64,000 nt of DNA from an uncultured Prevotellaceae bacterium (GCA_900318205.1 ONJS01000007.1:1-64000); one strand, 5' to 3'. Numbered from the stretch's first letter, positions 51,868-61,072 are shown. Numbers and translations are program-made. Notes: generated by a model not told the origin, from the sequence alone.

Positions 51868-52431
51868 ATGATTAATGCTCAAGACATCAAGAACGGAACG
51901 TGCATCCGCATGGATGGCGATCTGTATTTCTGCATCGAATTCCTTCATGTAAAACCCGGTAAGGGTAACACCTTCATGCGCACCAAGTTGAAAAACGTCG
52001 TTGACGGCCGCGTGCTGGAGCGTCGCTTCAACATCGGTGAGAAGCTCGAGGACGTGCGCGTAGAGCGTCGCCCCTACCAGTACCTCTACATGGATGGTCA
52101 GGACGCTATGTTCATGAACAACGAGACCTTTGAGCAGATCCCCATCAGCAAGGACTTGATCACCGGCGCCGACTATATGAAGGAAGGCGACATCGTTGAG
52201 GTTGTCAGCGACGCTTCGACCGAGACCGTCCTCTTCGCCGAGATGCCCATCAAGACCCAGTTGAAGATTACTTATACCGAGCCTGGTGTGAAGGGTGATA
52301 CCGCCACCAATACCCTCAAGCCCGCCACCGTCGAGACCGGCGCCACCGTACGCGTGCCCCTGTTCATCGACACCGACGAGATCATTGAGGTTGATACCCG
52401 TGACGGCAGCTATCAGGGCCGCGTGAGGTAA
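51868..52431 (+). CDS. efp: Elongation factor P, 187 aa
   Basis: The full-length EF-P sequence has [20 protein letters not shown] at the N-terminus. The tip loop VKPGKGNTF carries Lys32, equivalent to the residue that is modified in many bacteria. The C-terminal OB domain ends ...[16 protein letters not shown] relieves ribosome stalling at proline runs by binding between the P and E sites. It is followed by a strong terminator. Confidence 0.97.
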   Translation: MINAQDIKNGTCIRMDGDLYFCIEFLHVKPGKGNTFMRTKLKNVVDGRVLERRFNIGEKLEDVRVERRPYQYLYMDGQDAMFMNNETFEQIPISKDLITGADYMKEGDIVEVVSDASTETVLFAEMPIKTQLKITYTEPGVKGDTATNTLKPATVETGATVRVPLFIDTDEIIEVDTRDGSYQGRVR

Positions 52432-52454
52432 TCACTTGACTTGATAAAACAATA

Positions 52455-52500
52455 CCAGGGACGCTTCCTTATCGGGGGCGTCCCTGGCTGTTTATTGTTT
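52455..52500 (+). terminator. efp terminator
   Basis: CCAGGGACGC at 52455-52464 pairs perfectly with GCGTCCCTGG at 52478-52487, followed by CTGTTTATTGTTT. Confidence 0.85.
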
Positions 52501-52530
52501 GGATGTGTAGTTCTATGAAATAGGCCTATG

Positions 52531-53028
52531 TCAGAGCTTCTTCAGGATCCAGGGTAGGGGTTCGAGGATCTTGAGGCAGACTTTCTTGTCGAGGTTGCGG
52601 AGCATGGCAGCGGCGTCACCGCTGTTGTCAAAGCCTTGTGCGACGACGAAGTATTGCCTGTCCTTACCGCCGAAGAGGACGTAGCTGCCCTTCAGGCCGC
52701 ACTCCTCGCGCAGACGGTCACGATAGCTCTTGGCGTTGATCTTCTGAGTGAATGTGGCGACCACAACGTTGTAGTCATGGGCCACGTCGGTCGAGTCGAT
52801 AGCGACGTTGGCATTGACATAGAGCATCCTGACGCTGTCCCCGTTGATGACGTGGGTGTAACGCTGGCGTTCCGCCTCAATCTTGGCATATTCTTCAGCG
52901 CCGACGCCTGTCTGCCGCCTTTCCATAGCCTTCTCGTAGGCCTCACGGTAATTCTTCTCGCTGCTGTGGCAGGCTGTCAAGAAAAGGCCCGCCATCAACA
53001 CTGCCAATATATATAATGTCTTCTTCAT
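52531..53028 (-). CDS. SPOR-domain lipoprotein, 165 aa
   Basis: The N-terminus MKKTLYILAVLMAGLFLTAC is a lipoprotein signal, with the lipobox Cys at residue 20. After a charged helical linker the C-terminal half fits a SPOR domain (YNVVVATFTQKINAKSYRDR, then YFVVAQGFDNSGDAAAMLR), which binds denuded peptidoglycan at the division site. It is expected at the cell envelope. It lies downstream of the phosphoesterase gene on the same strand. Confidence 0.8.
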   Translation of the reverse strand: MKKTLYILAVLMAGLFLTACHSSEKNYREAYEKAMERRQTGVGAEEYAKIEAERQRYTHVINGDSVRMLYVNANVAIDSTDVAHDYNVVVATFTQKINAKSYRDRLREECGLKGSYVLFGGKDRQYFVVAQGFDNSGDAAAMLRNLDKKVCLKILEPLPWILKKL

Positions 53029-53068
53029 TGCTGTTTTTATCTTGTTGCTGCCACGCCATGGCGAGGCC

Positions 53069-53563
53069 TTATTTCGCTAATTCAATGACTTGGGCATGGG
53101 TGATGTTGCCGTTGTCGAGGGTGAGGGTTACCAGCGTGCGCACAACTTGCCAGCCCTGCACTCCAGCGGCACCGGGATTGACCACGAGGCAACCGAGTGC
53201 TCGGTCGGGCATCACCTTGAGGATATGGCTATGGCCGCACACGAACAGTTTGGGCCTCGACAGCTCCAGTCGCTGGCGGATACCGGGGGCGTATTTGCCT
53301 GGATAGCCGCCGATGTGTGTCATGACGACCTTGACGCCTTCAACCTCAAAGATTTCCATCTCTTTGAAACGTCGCCTGAGGCTTGCCCCGTCCACATTAC
53401 CGCTGACGGCGCGGAATACGGGTGCGATAGCTTCCAGTTTGTCAGCCAGCTCGTCACTGCCGATATCGCCAGCATGCCACACCTCGTCGCAGTCGGCAAA
53501 GTGCTGTGCATAGCGGTCATCCCACCATGCATGCGTGTCACTGATGATGCCTATCTTTTTCAT
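53069..53563 (-). CDS. YfcE/MJ0936-type phosphodiesterase, 164 aa
   Basis: The compact metallophosphoesterase layout has GIISDTHAWWD, WHAGDIGSDE, SGNVDG, MTHIGGYPG and VCGHSHILKV, with the GH-S-H block typical of the YfcE group. It hydrolyses phosphodiesters in vitro in relatives; the physiological substrate is unknown. It is cytoplasmic and single-domain. A heptanucleotide array separates it from ribE. Confidence 0.85.
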   Translation of the reverse strand: MKKIGIISDTHAWWDDRYAQHFADCDEVWHAGDIGSDELADKLEAIAPVFRAVSGNVDGASLRRRFKEMEIFEVEGVKVVMTHIGGYPGKYAPGIRQRLELSRPKLFVCGHSHILKVMPDRALGCLVVNPGAAGVQGWQVVRTLVTLTLDNGNITHAQVIELAK

Positions 53564-53567
53564 TGGA

Positions 53568-53631
53568 TTTTAGACGTTAGATGCCAGACTTTAGACTTTA
53601 GACCTTAGTCTTTAGACCTTAGACTTTAGTG
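53568..53631. repeat. Heptanucleotide tandem array (TTTAGAC/CTTAGAC)
   Basis: From 53590 six consecutive 7-base units read TTTAGAC, TTTAGAC, CTTAGTC, TTTAGAC, CTTAGAC and TTTAGTG, with partly matching units before. It lies between ribE and the phosphoesterase gene. Confidence 0.75.
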
Positions 53632-53659
53632 AGTCTGAGGAATCCTGGCTGTGTCTCAG

Positions 53660-54268
53660 TTACAGGGCAAACTCCATTAAGCGGGCCAGGTACTTGCCGA
53701 TGATGTCGAACTCTAGGTTGACCACGGTACCCACCTCAATGCAGTGGAAGTTGGTGATCTCGCGGGTGTAGGGGATGATGGCGACCTGGAAACTGTCGCG
53801 CTCGCTGTTGCACACCGTGAGTGAAACGCCATTGACCGTGACGCTGCCTTTCTCGACCGTGACATATCCCTTGCGGGCCATTTCGGGAGCCACTTCATAC
53901 TTGAACGTGAAGTAGTGGCTGCCGTCCACTTCCTTGACGTCGGTGCAGACGGCCGTCTGGTCCACATGGCCTTGCACGATGTGACCGTCAAGGCGTCCCT
54001 CGATGAGCATCGAGCGCTCCACGTTCACCTCGTCGCCCACCTTGAGCAGTCCCAGGTTGCTGCGGTCCAGCGTTTCCTGGATGGCAGTCACCGTATAGGT
54101 GCCGTCGCCAGGCAGTTCTACCACGGTGAGGCACACGCCGTTGTGCGACACGCTCTGGTCGATTTTCAACTCGTCGGTGAAGCTGCACTTCAAGGTGATG
54201 TGCAGGTTACCACCGTCCTTACGCAATGCGACGACGCGCGCCGCTTCTTCTACGATTCCCGAAAACAT
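53660..54268 (-). CDS. ribE: Riboflavin synthase alpha subunit, 202 aa
   Basis: The two tandem lumazine-binding barrels are visible. The first begins MFSGIVEEAARVVALRKDGG and has SVSHNGVCLTVVEL. The second has GHIVQGHVDQTAVCTDVKEV and SVTVNGVSLTVCNSE. It joins two molecules of dimethylribityllumazine to make riboflavin. The length is normal. It is cytoplasmic. Confidence 0.95.
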   Translation of the reverse strand: MFSGIVEEAARVVALRKDGGNLHITLKCSFTDELKIDQSVSHNGVCLTVVELPGDGTYTVTAIQETLDRSNLGLLKVGDEVNVERSMLIEGRLDGHIVQGHVDQTAVCTDVKEVDGSHYFTFKYEVAPEMARKGYVTVEKGSVTVNGVSLTVCNSERDSFQVAIIPYTREITNFHCIEVGTVVNLEFDIIGKYLARLMEFAL

Positions 54269-54397
54269 ATTGTTGTTCTTTCTTCTTTAGCTTATTAATA
54301 ATGTGTCAATACTAATCATTAAACGTGAACAAGGGCGGTTTATTGCACTCATGCAATAATAAGGCATGCCGCCGTATCCTTCGCTCAAAAAGCAAAT

Positions 54398-54425
54398 CCC
54401 CGCCTCCTGAACACCAGGGGCGGGG
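54398..54425 (-). terminator. pfp terminator
   Basis: CCCCGCC and GGCGGGG form a GC stem with an inner CCT/AGG pair. Read on the minus strand a T-rich tail (ATTTGCTTTTTG) follows, about 80 bases past the pfp stop. Confidence 0.75.
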
Positions 54426-54504
54426 AGCAAGCTGTTTAGAAGTTAAACTATATACTTAAAGTCTAACGGGGCGGGTGCCCTTGGGACGATAAGCCAAAGT
54501 TGTG

Positions 54505-56166
54505 TTACTTTTTGCCGAACTGCTCAAAGAAGAGCGTGTAGGTCGTCTTGTCAACCAACTCCTCGGGACCGAAGAACTGGATGGGACCCGGATAGATGTA
54601 GCAGGTCTCGAGGGCCCACTGCTCGCGGTTCTCGACAAAGTGCCTGAAGGGTGCGCCCTCAAGGTCAACGAGAGCCTTGCGGATAACGGGTTTGTCCTTG
54701 CCGGCACGACGTTCCATGTTCATCATCATAGTGATGGGTACACCACAGGCTACCCAATCCTGAGCCTTGCGTCCCAGGTGGGTGATGGCCGACATATAGC
54801 CGGTAGCGCCCACAAAGATGAGGTGCGAAGCGTTGTAACCCAGTGAGTAGCAATAGTCGGCGTCAAAGTTCGAGGGGAATGAGCAACGGCCCTCGTAACC
54901 GAAGAAGTGGTGCTGTGTCTTGAACTTGATCGGCTCGATTTCGCCGGCCTCGATGCGCGTGTTGAGCTCGTGGGCCACCATGCGGCTGAGCAGACGCTCG
55001 CTCTCGATCTGCGATACCATCACGTTGCCGTGCTCGTCGCGGTCAAGCGTGAGCTGGCGTGCTACGTCGTCGGGCAGCGAGTCGTAAACGATGCGGTTCT
55101 CCTCGCTCAGGTGTTCACGCACGAAGTCGCTCTGTGCGGTATCACGCAGGCTGGAGATCTCGGGATGGTCGCTCATCATCTCGTTGAGCTCGGCGATGAG
55201 TTTCTTCATCGTGGGGACAAACTCGACAATGCCCTCGGGAACGAGGACCGTGCCATAGTCCATACCCATATTGTGACGCTTGATGACGATAGTGGCAATT
55301 TCCTCGGCAATGTCATGCAGGGTCATTTCACGGGCCTCAACCTCCTCGCTGATGATGCAGTAGTTGGGGCGGGTCTGCAAGGCGCACTCCAGGGCGATGT
55401 GTGACGCCGAGCGTCCCATCAGCTTCATGAAGTGCCAGTATTTCTTGGCTGAGTTGCAGTCGCGGGCTACGTTACCGATGAGCTCGCTGTAGACCTTGGT
55501 GGCGGTGTCGAAACCGAAGGAAATCTCAACCTGTTCGTTCTTGAGGTCGCCGTCGATGGTCTTGGGGACACCGATGACCTGGATGCCGGCATCATGAGCC
55601 TTGTAGTACTCGGCAAGGATGGCAGCGTTGGTGTTGCTGTCGTCACCACCGATGATGACCACTGCAGTAATCTTGAGCTCGCGCAGGATCTGAAGGCCAG
55701 CCTCAAACTGCTCGGGCTTTTCGAGCTTGGTGCGGCCTGAACCGATGAGGTCAAAGCCACCCGTGTTGCGGTATTGCTCGATCATGTCGCCAGTAATCTC
55801 AATGTAGCGATGCTTTACCAGGCCGTTGGGACCGCCCAGGAAACCATACAGGCGGCAATACTTGTTCAGCGCCTTGATACCGTCATAGAGACCACAGATC
55901 ACGTTGTGGCCGCCAGGAGCCTGTCCACCACTGAGAATGACACCCACGTTAAAGGGCTTCTCGGGCGGCATGGCAGAATCGTCGCGCTCAAAGGTCAATT
56001 GAGGCATGCCATAGGTGCAGGGGAACAACTCCTTGATGGCTTCTTGGTCAGCCACCGACTGTGTGGGTTCACCCTCGACCGCACGCACGGGGCACCTAAG
56101 CGTAACGGGTAATTTGGGCCTATAGGTAAGCCTCATCTGCTCCAGTAAACTTTTATTGTCAGTCAT
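54505..56166 (-). CDS. pfp: Pyrophosphate-dependent fructose-6-phosphate 1-phosphotransferase, 553 aa
   Basis: Long-form PFP with GGQAPGGHN near residue 77, IIGGDDSNTNAA near 170, PKTIDGDLKN near 200, FGFDTATK, and MGRSASHIALE. The Asp in GGDDS and the Lys in PKTIDGD are the residues that select pyrophosphate over ATP. It interconverts fructose 6-phosphate and fructose 1,6-bisphosphate in glycolysis. The ATG at 56166 is used because the 28 upstream residues look like non-coding sequence. Terminators and a promoter frame it as a single-gene unit. Confidence 0.95.
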   Translation of the reverse strand: MTDNKSLLEQMRLTYRPKLPVTLRCPVRAVEGEPTQSVADQEAIKELFPCTYGMPQLTFERDDSAMPPEKPFNVGVILSGGQAPGGHNVICGLYDGIKALNKYCRLYGFLGGPNGLVKHRYIEITGDMIEQYRNTGGFDLIGSGRTKLEKPEQFEAGLQILRELKITAVVIIGGDDSNTNAAILAEYYKAHDAGIQVIGVPKTIDGDLKNEQVEISFGFDTATKVYSELIGNVARDCNSAKKYWHFMKLMGRSASHIALECALQTRPNYCIISEEVEAREMTLHDIAEEIATIVIKRHNMGMDYGTVLVPEGIVEFVPTMKKLIAELNEMMSDHPEISSLRDTAQSDFVREHLSEENRIVYDSLPDDVARQLTLDRDEHGNVMVSQIESERLLSRMVAHELNTRIEAGEIEPIKFKTQHHFFGYEGRCSFPSNFDADYCYSLGYNASHLIFVGATGYMSAITHLGRKAQDWVACGVPITMMMNMERRAGKDKPVIRKALVDLEGAPFRHFVENREQWALETCYIYPGPIQFFGPEELVDKTTYTLFFEQFGKK

Positions 56167-56219
56167 TGTACTTATAATTTTTGGTTTGTATAAACGAATA
56201 AACAATCTTTTTACCGCCA

Positions 56220-56227
56220 CAAAAGTA
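56220..56227 (-). promoter_or_regulatory. -7 box of pfp
   Basis: On the minus strand it reads TACTTTTG, 54 bases before the pfp start. The rest of the 337-base divergent gap (56167-56503) is AT-rich with no gene seen apart from the methyltransferase promoter. Confidence 0.5.
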
Positions 56228-56462
56228 CTGCAAATTTGTCGCGCCCACACTATAAAAACCTAACAATTTTTTGATTTCTACAGCCCAATTTAGAATTTTT
56301 GACACTTTTGGGCCCTGAAATGACGATTTTTCGGCTATGCGCCTGATTTGCTAACAATTCGCAAGCCCCTAAAGAGGTGATAAAAAGCGGTTTTTGGCGT
56401 TTGTGCAATGATTCCTGAGAGATTTGTTGAGATGAATGGGGCTGTGTCTCTGAAAAATTGAT

Positions 56463-56470
56463 TATATTTG
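56463..56470 (+). promoter_or_regulatory. -7 box of the RsmI-like gene
   Basis: TATATTTG lies 34 bases before the start at 56504. AGGAG directly abuts the ATG, too close to serve as a normal ribosome site. Confidence 0.5.
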
Positions 56471-56503
56471 CAGTTTAGTATTGAAACAATGACCTGACAG
56501 GAG

Positions 56504-57220
56504 ATGTTAGAGGCTGGATTATATTTGATTCCCAGCCAGTTGAGCGATGTGCCGCTGGACAGGGCGTTGCCCGTACACAACATTGAGGTTGTGCGCGGCA
56601 TTCGGCATTTTGTCGTGGAGAGTCTGCGCTCGGCTCGCCGCTTCCTCAAGAAGTGTGACCGCGCAATCGATATCGACGCGCTGACGTTCCATGAACTGAA
56701 CGAGCACAGCGACCTCAAGGACACCGTTGCCCTTGAAGCGATGCTGGAGCCCATCGGCCGCGGCGAAGCGGTAGGCGTCATCAGCGATGCCGGCTGTCCG
56801 GCTGTCGCCGACCCGGGTGCCGACTTGGTTGCCATCGCCCAGCGTAAAGGATATAAGGTGTTTCCGCTAGTGGGACCCTCAAGCATCTTGATGAGCTTGA
56901 TGGCATCGGGGTTCAATGGTCAGCGGTTTGCCTTCGAGGGCTATCTGCCCGTTGACGCTTCGGCACGCCAGGCGCGTCTCAAGGAGATGACACGGCGCAT
57001 CGAGCGCGAGCATCAGACCCAGATCTTTATCGAGGCGCCTTATCGCAACAACCAGCTGATTGCCGACCTGATTCGTCACTTGCCTGCCTCCATGCGATTG
57101 TGTGTGGCGAGTGACATCACTGGCGAGAACCAGACCATTGTCACCCGTACGCTGTCGCAGTGGCGCCAGGCACAGTATGACTATCACAAGGTGCCCACCA
57201 TCTTCCTGTTGTACCAATAA
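56504..57220 (+). CDS. RsmI-like SAM-dependent (tetrapyrrole-methylase fold) methyltransferase, 238 aa
   Basis: The YLIPSQLSDVPLDRALP opening, VISDAGCPAVADPG near residue 95 and FPLVGPSSILMSLMASGFNG near 125 are the SAM-binding blocks of the tetrapyrrole-methylase fold. The group includes RsmI, which 2'-O-methylates C1402 of 16S rRNA, but this shorter Bacteroidetes form may act on another substrate. It is followed 19 bases later by the metallo-beta-lactamase-fold gene. Confidence 0.85.
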   Translation: MLEAGLYLIPSQLSDVPLDRALPVHNIEVVRGIRHFVVESLRSARRFLKKCDRAIDIDALTFHELNEHSDLKDTVALEAMLEPIGRGEAVGVISDAGCPAVADPGADLVAIAQRKGYKVFPLVGPSSILMSLMASGFNGQRFAFEGYLPVDASARQARLKEMTRRIEREHQTQIFIEAPYRNNQLIADLIRHLPASMRLCVASDITGENQTIVTRTLSQWRQAQYDYHKVPTIFLLYQ

Positions 57221-57238
57221 GAAAAATTATCCCGCATT

Positions 57239-58264
57239 ATGGCAGGACACAAATATAAAGGATATACCAATGATGGCAAGCCGTTGAAGATCGCCTTTGA
57301 CGTCGATGGTGATGACACGCCCCATGGTGAGGTGCTCGACGAGACGCCGGTCGCCACACCGCAGTATTATGGGGTGGGGAAGGGATTGTGTTTCATGAGC
57401 CTGTGCAGTGGCAGCAGCGGCAACTGTGCCTATTTGGGTACGCCGCTTGGCGGCATCCTCATTGATGCCGGCATCAAACCGCCGCCCAAGACCAAGCGTA
57501 AACGCAAGAAGAGCGAGGAGGATGTCCTCAATTTGGATGAGGCGTTTGCCGCTCTGGAGCGTAACGGTGTGCCTCGTGAAATGGTCAAGGGGGTATTGCT
57601 CACCCATGCCCACCAGGACCACATGCGTTGCCTGTATCCGGCGGTGAGCCGATGCCGTTGCAGCGTCTATTGTACAATGGGCGTGATGAGCCAGTTGTTG
57701 CAGCGCTGCCGCATCCCTGGACGCATTCAGGATCACCATGTCCCTATTTTCAAGGAAATTCCCTTCAGGGTGGTGGATATGGAAATTACGGCTTTTGAGA
57801 CAAGCCATGATGTGAAGAGCGTGGGCTTTGACATCGAATATGAGGGGGAACACTTTGTCGTGGCGACCGACATGGGCATCGTTACCGAGCGCGCAGCCCA
57901 CTACATGAGCCGTGCCAACTACCTGATGATCGAATGTAACTATGACCTGCAGATGCTGGAGAAGGGCAAGTATCCTGCAATGCTCAAGGACCGTGTGAAG
58001 GGTGAAAAAGGCCACCTGGACAATGAGGTTGCGGCACAGTTTGTCGCCGAGCATTATCATGATGGCCTGCGCTATGTTTTCCTGTGCCACCTGAGCAAGG
58101 ACAACAACACCGAGGAGATTGCCCTGACTACAATGCGTCACGCGTTAGAGGCCAAGGGGCTTACCGTCGGCGATGGCTCCAACTCCGCCGACCAGATCGG
58201 CCGTAACGTCCAGATTTACGCTTTGCCCCGCTATAACTCTTCTGACTGGTTTGTGCTGGCTTAG
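57239..58264 (+). CDS. YycJ-like metallo-beta-lactamase-fold hydrolase, 341 aa
   Basis: The core motifs are LCSGSSGNCAYL near residue 56, ILIDAG, LLTHAHQDHMRCL (H-x-H-x-D-H) near 120, and later FETSHDVKSVGF, VATDMG and CHLSKDN. They belong to the MBL-fold group that includes YycJ/WalJ, a cytoplasmic DNA-processing exonuclease in some bacteria. An insertion of Lys/Arg-rich sequence (PPPKTKRKRKKSEEDV) splits the first strand from the zinc motif. The last 104 bases overlap the tail of the convergent gene on the other strand. Confidence 0.85.
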   Translation: MAGHKYKGYTNDGKPLKIAFDVDGDDTPHGEVLDETPVATPQYYGVGKGLCFMSLCSGSSGNCAYLGTPLGGILIDAGIKPPPKTKRKRKKSEEDVLNLDEAFAALERNGVPREMVKGVLLTHAHQDHMRCLYPAVSRCRCSVYCTMGVMSQLLQRCRIPGRIQDHHVPIFKEIPFRVVDMEITAFETSHDVKSVGFDIEYEGEHFVVATDMGIVTERAAHYMSRANYLMIECNYDLQMLEKGKYPAMLKDRVKGEKGHLDNEVAAQFVAEHYHDGLRYVFLCHLSKDNNTEEIALTTMRHALEAKGLTVGDGSNSADQIGRNVQIYALPRYNSSDWFVLA

Positions 58265-59378
58265 AGTATCTCTTTTTCTTGTGATGGTACTTGTATTGGC
58301 GCTTGTATTGATACTTGTTGCCGCCTTTTGAATTGTATTTCTTTTTTTCGTACCCGCTCTTGGGCTGATAGGTGCTTTTCTTCTTGACGGGAGTTTCGGC
58401 AGGTTTTGTTGCAGCCTTGGTCGGGTTGATGGGCTCGGGCTTGATCTTGTCGTCAAACAGTTTGTAGTTGTCGTTGCCATTCATCAGCTGCTTGAAATCC
58501 TCGGTGAGGTAAGGCTCAAGGTCGTCATAGTCGATCATGATTTCTACGGCATTGTCGCTGATGCTTCCCTGCTTATACTGGAATAGGATGCCCTTCTTGC
58601 TGCAGCACACCTCGGCAGGCACGTTCAGCGCGTGCTGCAACTGGTTGGACTCGCCGCGGCTCTTGTTCAGTTCGTCAATCTTCTTGTTGATGAGTTTCAA
58701 CACCTTATTCTCCTTGTCCACGTCGGCAATGAGGATGTCGATGCGTGACAGCACGCGTTGGCGTTGGCGGTCATAGTGAACGAAGTAGTCATTCTCGCTC
58801 GTCGTGCGGCCGTTATATTCCACTTTGTCAATCTCCATCACCAGTAAGCGCTGTGAGGTCATGTAAGGATAGACAAGGACTTGACTCACGTTGCCATAGA
58901 CGGGAACGATGGTGGGAGCACTGGACAGTGACTTGTAATCCTCACCCAGGGGCTTGTTGAACGACGGCTTGTTCAGGTACAGGTAGCGAGCATCCTTCAT
59001 CCTTGACTGAGCGTTGTCGAAGGCCTTGCTGATCAGTTCCTTGTTCAACGCCTCAAACTCGCTGTCACCGTTCACCTTGCGGGGCCAGCGCACTTTCACA
59101 TGCTTGATGCTGGTGTAGCGTGTGCTGTTGTCTCCGCTGACGCTTGGCGTGTTGGCGATGTAGTAGTAGGTGTTGTGCTGCAACTCGTCAAACAGGTCTT
59201 CCTGGAATGTGGTAATCACCGTATCGGCTTCGGCAATGGTTTCTGTCGTGTCGCGTTGGTCAAAAAAGTTTTGACTCTTGCCACTGGCCTCGATGCGGCG
59301 TGACATATACCAGCCTGCCGCCACCAGGTCGATGAACGACAGCAGGATAATGGTGATGATGAGGTTTCTTTTGGTCAT
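58161..59378 (-). CDS. Membrane-anchored DUF3298-like protein with basic tail, 405 aa
   Basis: An N-terminal hydrophobic anchor (NLIITIILLSFIDLVAAGWY) is followed by a periplasmic domain. That domain contains strands and motifs like those of DUF3298 (RWPRKVNGDSEFEALNKELI and QKFSxxN-like regions; VCCSKKGILFQYKQGSI near residue 260). The tail of about 80 residues is rich in Lys, Arg, Ser and Tyr (QYKRQYKYHHKKKRY). It runs 104 bases into the end of the convergent gene, so it may be an extension created by loss of an earlier stop. Function is unknown. Confidence 0.7.
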   Translation of the reverse strand: MTKRNLIITIILLSFIDLVAAGWYMSRRIEASGKSQNFFDQRDTTETIAEADTVITTFQEDLFDELQHNTYYYIANTPSVSGDNSTRYTSIKHVKVRWPRKVNGDSEFEALNKELISKAFDNAQSRMKDARYLYLNKPSFNKPLGEDYKSLSSAPTIVPVYGNVSQVLVYPYMTSQRLLVMEIDKVEYNGRTTSENDYFVHYDRQRQRVLSRIDILIADVDKENKVLKLINKKIDELNKSRGESNQLQHALNVPAEVCCSKKGILFQYKQGSISDNAVEIMIDYDDLEPYLTEDFKQLMNGNDNYKLFDDKIKPEPINPTKAATKPAETPVKKKSTYQPKSGYEKKKYNSKGGNKYQYKRQYKYHHKKKRYSKPAQTSQKSYSGAKRKSGRYGRSGRRSWSHRRR

Positions 59379-59404
59379 ATTTGTTGGTGAAATATCTTCT
59401 TCTA

Positions 59405-59453
59405 AAACTCCTAATTTCTAACTCCTAACTCCTAACTCCTAACTTCTAACTCT
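59405..59453. repeat. Heptanucleotide tandem array (TAACTCC), encodes the IspH C-terminus
   Basis: Seven 7-base units run AAACTCC, TAATTTC, three TAACTCC, TAACTTC and TAACTCT. The ispH stop (CTA on this strand at 59432-59434) lies inside the array, so its last residues (ELEVRS) are repeat-encoded. Confidence 0.8.
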
Positions 59454-60313
59454 TTGCTGACCGCATCGCTCACGCGCTGCATCAGCCAGCGTGGTGTGCT
59501 GGTGGCACCGCAGATGCCGATGCGCTCCTTGCCGGTGAGCCACGACGGGTCAATGTCCGCCTCGCTGCTGACAAGGTGTGAGTCGGGATTGGCGTCCAGG
59601 CACTCGGCAAACAGGATGCGCCCGTTGCTGCTCTTGGCACCGCTGACGAACAGGATCAGTTCGTGCTGGCGGGCAAACTCGCGGATCTGAGGGATGCGAT
59701 TGGCGACCGAGCGGCAGATGGTGTCAAAGCTGCGGAAAGTTACCCCCGGCTGCACGCGGCGCTTGATCTCCTCGACGATGTGCCGGAATTCCTGCACACT
59801 TTTGGTCGTCTGGGAGTAGAGGTAGATGTCGCGGCTATAGTCGATCTTGTCAATCTCCTCGATGTTCTCGATAACGGTGGCGCGGCCCTGGGTCTGCCCG
59901 ACGAGACCTAATACCTCGGCATGGCCCCGCTTGCCGTAGATGACTATCTGCGGTGCGGGCTTACCTTCCTCGGCCGTGTTGTAGGTGGCGTTGATGCGTT
60001 GTTGCAGCTTGAGGACTACAGGACAGGTGGCGTCGATAATCTCGATGCGATTGCGGCGGGCGATTTCATAGGTCTCGGGCGGCTCGCCGTGGGCACGCAG
60101 CAACACCTTCACGTCGTGCAGCTGTTCCAACTGTTCGTGGGTGATGGTCTCCAGCCCTCGGCTGGCAAGGCGGTCCACTTCGGCTGTGTTGTGCACGATG
60201 TCGCCCAGGCAGTAGAGGTGCCCCGTCTTGTTGAGCTCCTCTTCGGCCTTGCTGATGGCGGTCGTTACCCCAAAGCAGAACCCCGATCCCTTATCAATCT
60301 CGATAATAGCCAT
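59432..60313 (-). CDS. ispH: 4-hydroxy-3-methylbut-2-enyl diphosphate reductase
   Basis: The cluster-binding Cys residues are in GSGFCFGV (Cys13), IDATCPVV (near 95) and DTICRSVANR (near 197). The substrate-binding HGEP (in LLRAHGEPP) and the late GICGATSTP block are also present. IspH carries a [4Fe-4S] cluster and makes IPP and DMAPP, the last step of the MEP pathway. The 293-residue length is normal. The C-terminus reads KELEVRS and is encoded by the heptamer array. It follows cmk on the same strand. Confidence 0.95.
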   Translation of the reverse strand: MAIIEIDKGSGFCFGVTTAISKAEEELNKTGHLYCLGDIVHNTAEVDRLASRGLETITHEQLEQLHDVKVLLRAHGEPPETYEIARRNRIEIIDATCPVVLKLQQRINATYNTAEEGKPAPQIVIYGKRGHAEVLGLVGQTQGRATVIENIEEIDKIDYSRDIYLYSQTTKSVQEFRHIVEEIKRRVQPGVTFRSFDTICRSVANRIPQIREFARQHELILFVSGAKSSNGRILFAECLDANPDSHLVSSEADIDPSWLTGKERIGICGATSTPRWLMQRVSDAVSKELEVRS

Positions 60314-60351
60314 TTTTCCCTTTTAGCAGTCAGCTGTTAGAAAGCGGATGC

Positions 60352-60385
60352 CACTCCTAACTCCTAACTTCTAACTCCTAACTCT
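60352..60385. repeat. Heptanucleotide tandem array (TAACTCC), encodes the Cmk C-terminus
   Basis: Units are TAACTCC (60358), TAACTTC (60365), TAACTCC (60372) and TAACTCT (60379), preceded by a partial CACTCC. The cmk stop lies at 60371-60373 within the array, so the protein ends ...SRVRS, with the same final VRS as IspH. Confidence 0.8.
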
Positions 60386-61072
60386 AGAAAGGTAGAGCTG
60401 ATAAAGCCACTCGTTCTGGTCCTCGATGCTCAAGTGCGAGTTGTCGAGTACCACGGCATCCTCGGCCTGGCGCAACGGACTCTCCTTGCGTGTGCTGTCG
60501 ATGCGGTCACGCTCGGTGACGTTCTCCAGCACCTCTTCAAAGGTCGTTGTTGTGTCGCCCTTGGCTCGCAACTCGTCAAAGCGGCGTTGGGCGCGCACCT
60601 CGGCGCTCGCCGTGGCAAATACCTTCATCTCGGCGTCGGGGAATACCACTGTGCCGATGTCGCGGCCGTCCATCACCACGCCCTTGTCCTTGCCCATAGC
60701 CTGTTGTTGCTTGACCATCGCCTTGCGGACAAATCCGATGGCTGCAATAATGCTCACCACGTTGCTCACGCGCATCGAGCGGATGTAGCGCTCCACGTTC
60801 TTGCCATTGAGCACAGTCACACTCTTGCCGTCCTTGGTGGGGCGGAAGGTGATCATGATGTCGCCGCGTTTCAAGTGCTCCTTGAGGGCCTTCTCGTCAA
60901 CTTTTTCACCCTTGATGAGTTTGTTGCGCAGAGCAAACAGAGTCACTGCCCTGTACATCGCACCCGTGTCCACATAGGCATAGCCGATGCGCCTTGCCAG
61001 CGCCTTGGCCATTGTGCTCTTACCGGTCGACGAGTGTCCGTCAATCGCTATCGTAATCTTCTTCAATGCCAT
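60371..61072 (-). CDS. cmk: Cytidylate kinase, 233 aa
   Basis: [20 protein letters not shown] has the P-loop (GHSSTGKS), then [32 protein letters not shown] and [10 protein letters not shown], all typical of Cmk. It phosphorylates CMP and dCMP with ATP. The ATG at 61072 is used; the open frame upstream adds three residues. The C-terminus ends in VRS, encoded by the heptamer array next to it. Confidence 0.95.
   Translation of the reverse strand: MALKKITIAIDGHSSTGKSTMAKALARRIGYAYVDTGAMYRAVTLFALRNKLIKGEKVDEKALKEHLKRGDIMITFRPTKDGKSVTVLNGKNVERYIRSMRVSNVVSIIAAIGFVRKAMVKQQQAMGKDKGVVMDGRDIGTVVFPDAEMKVFATASAEVRAQRRFDELRAKGDTTTTFEEVLENVTERDRIDSTRKESPLRQAEDAVVLDNSHLSIEDQNEWLYQLYLSRVRS

Noticed and set aside
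57227-58141. 304-codon open frame antisense to the MBL-fold gene
   Set aside because: Shadow of the conserved sense gene, with His/Val-rich composition typical of antisense reading.
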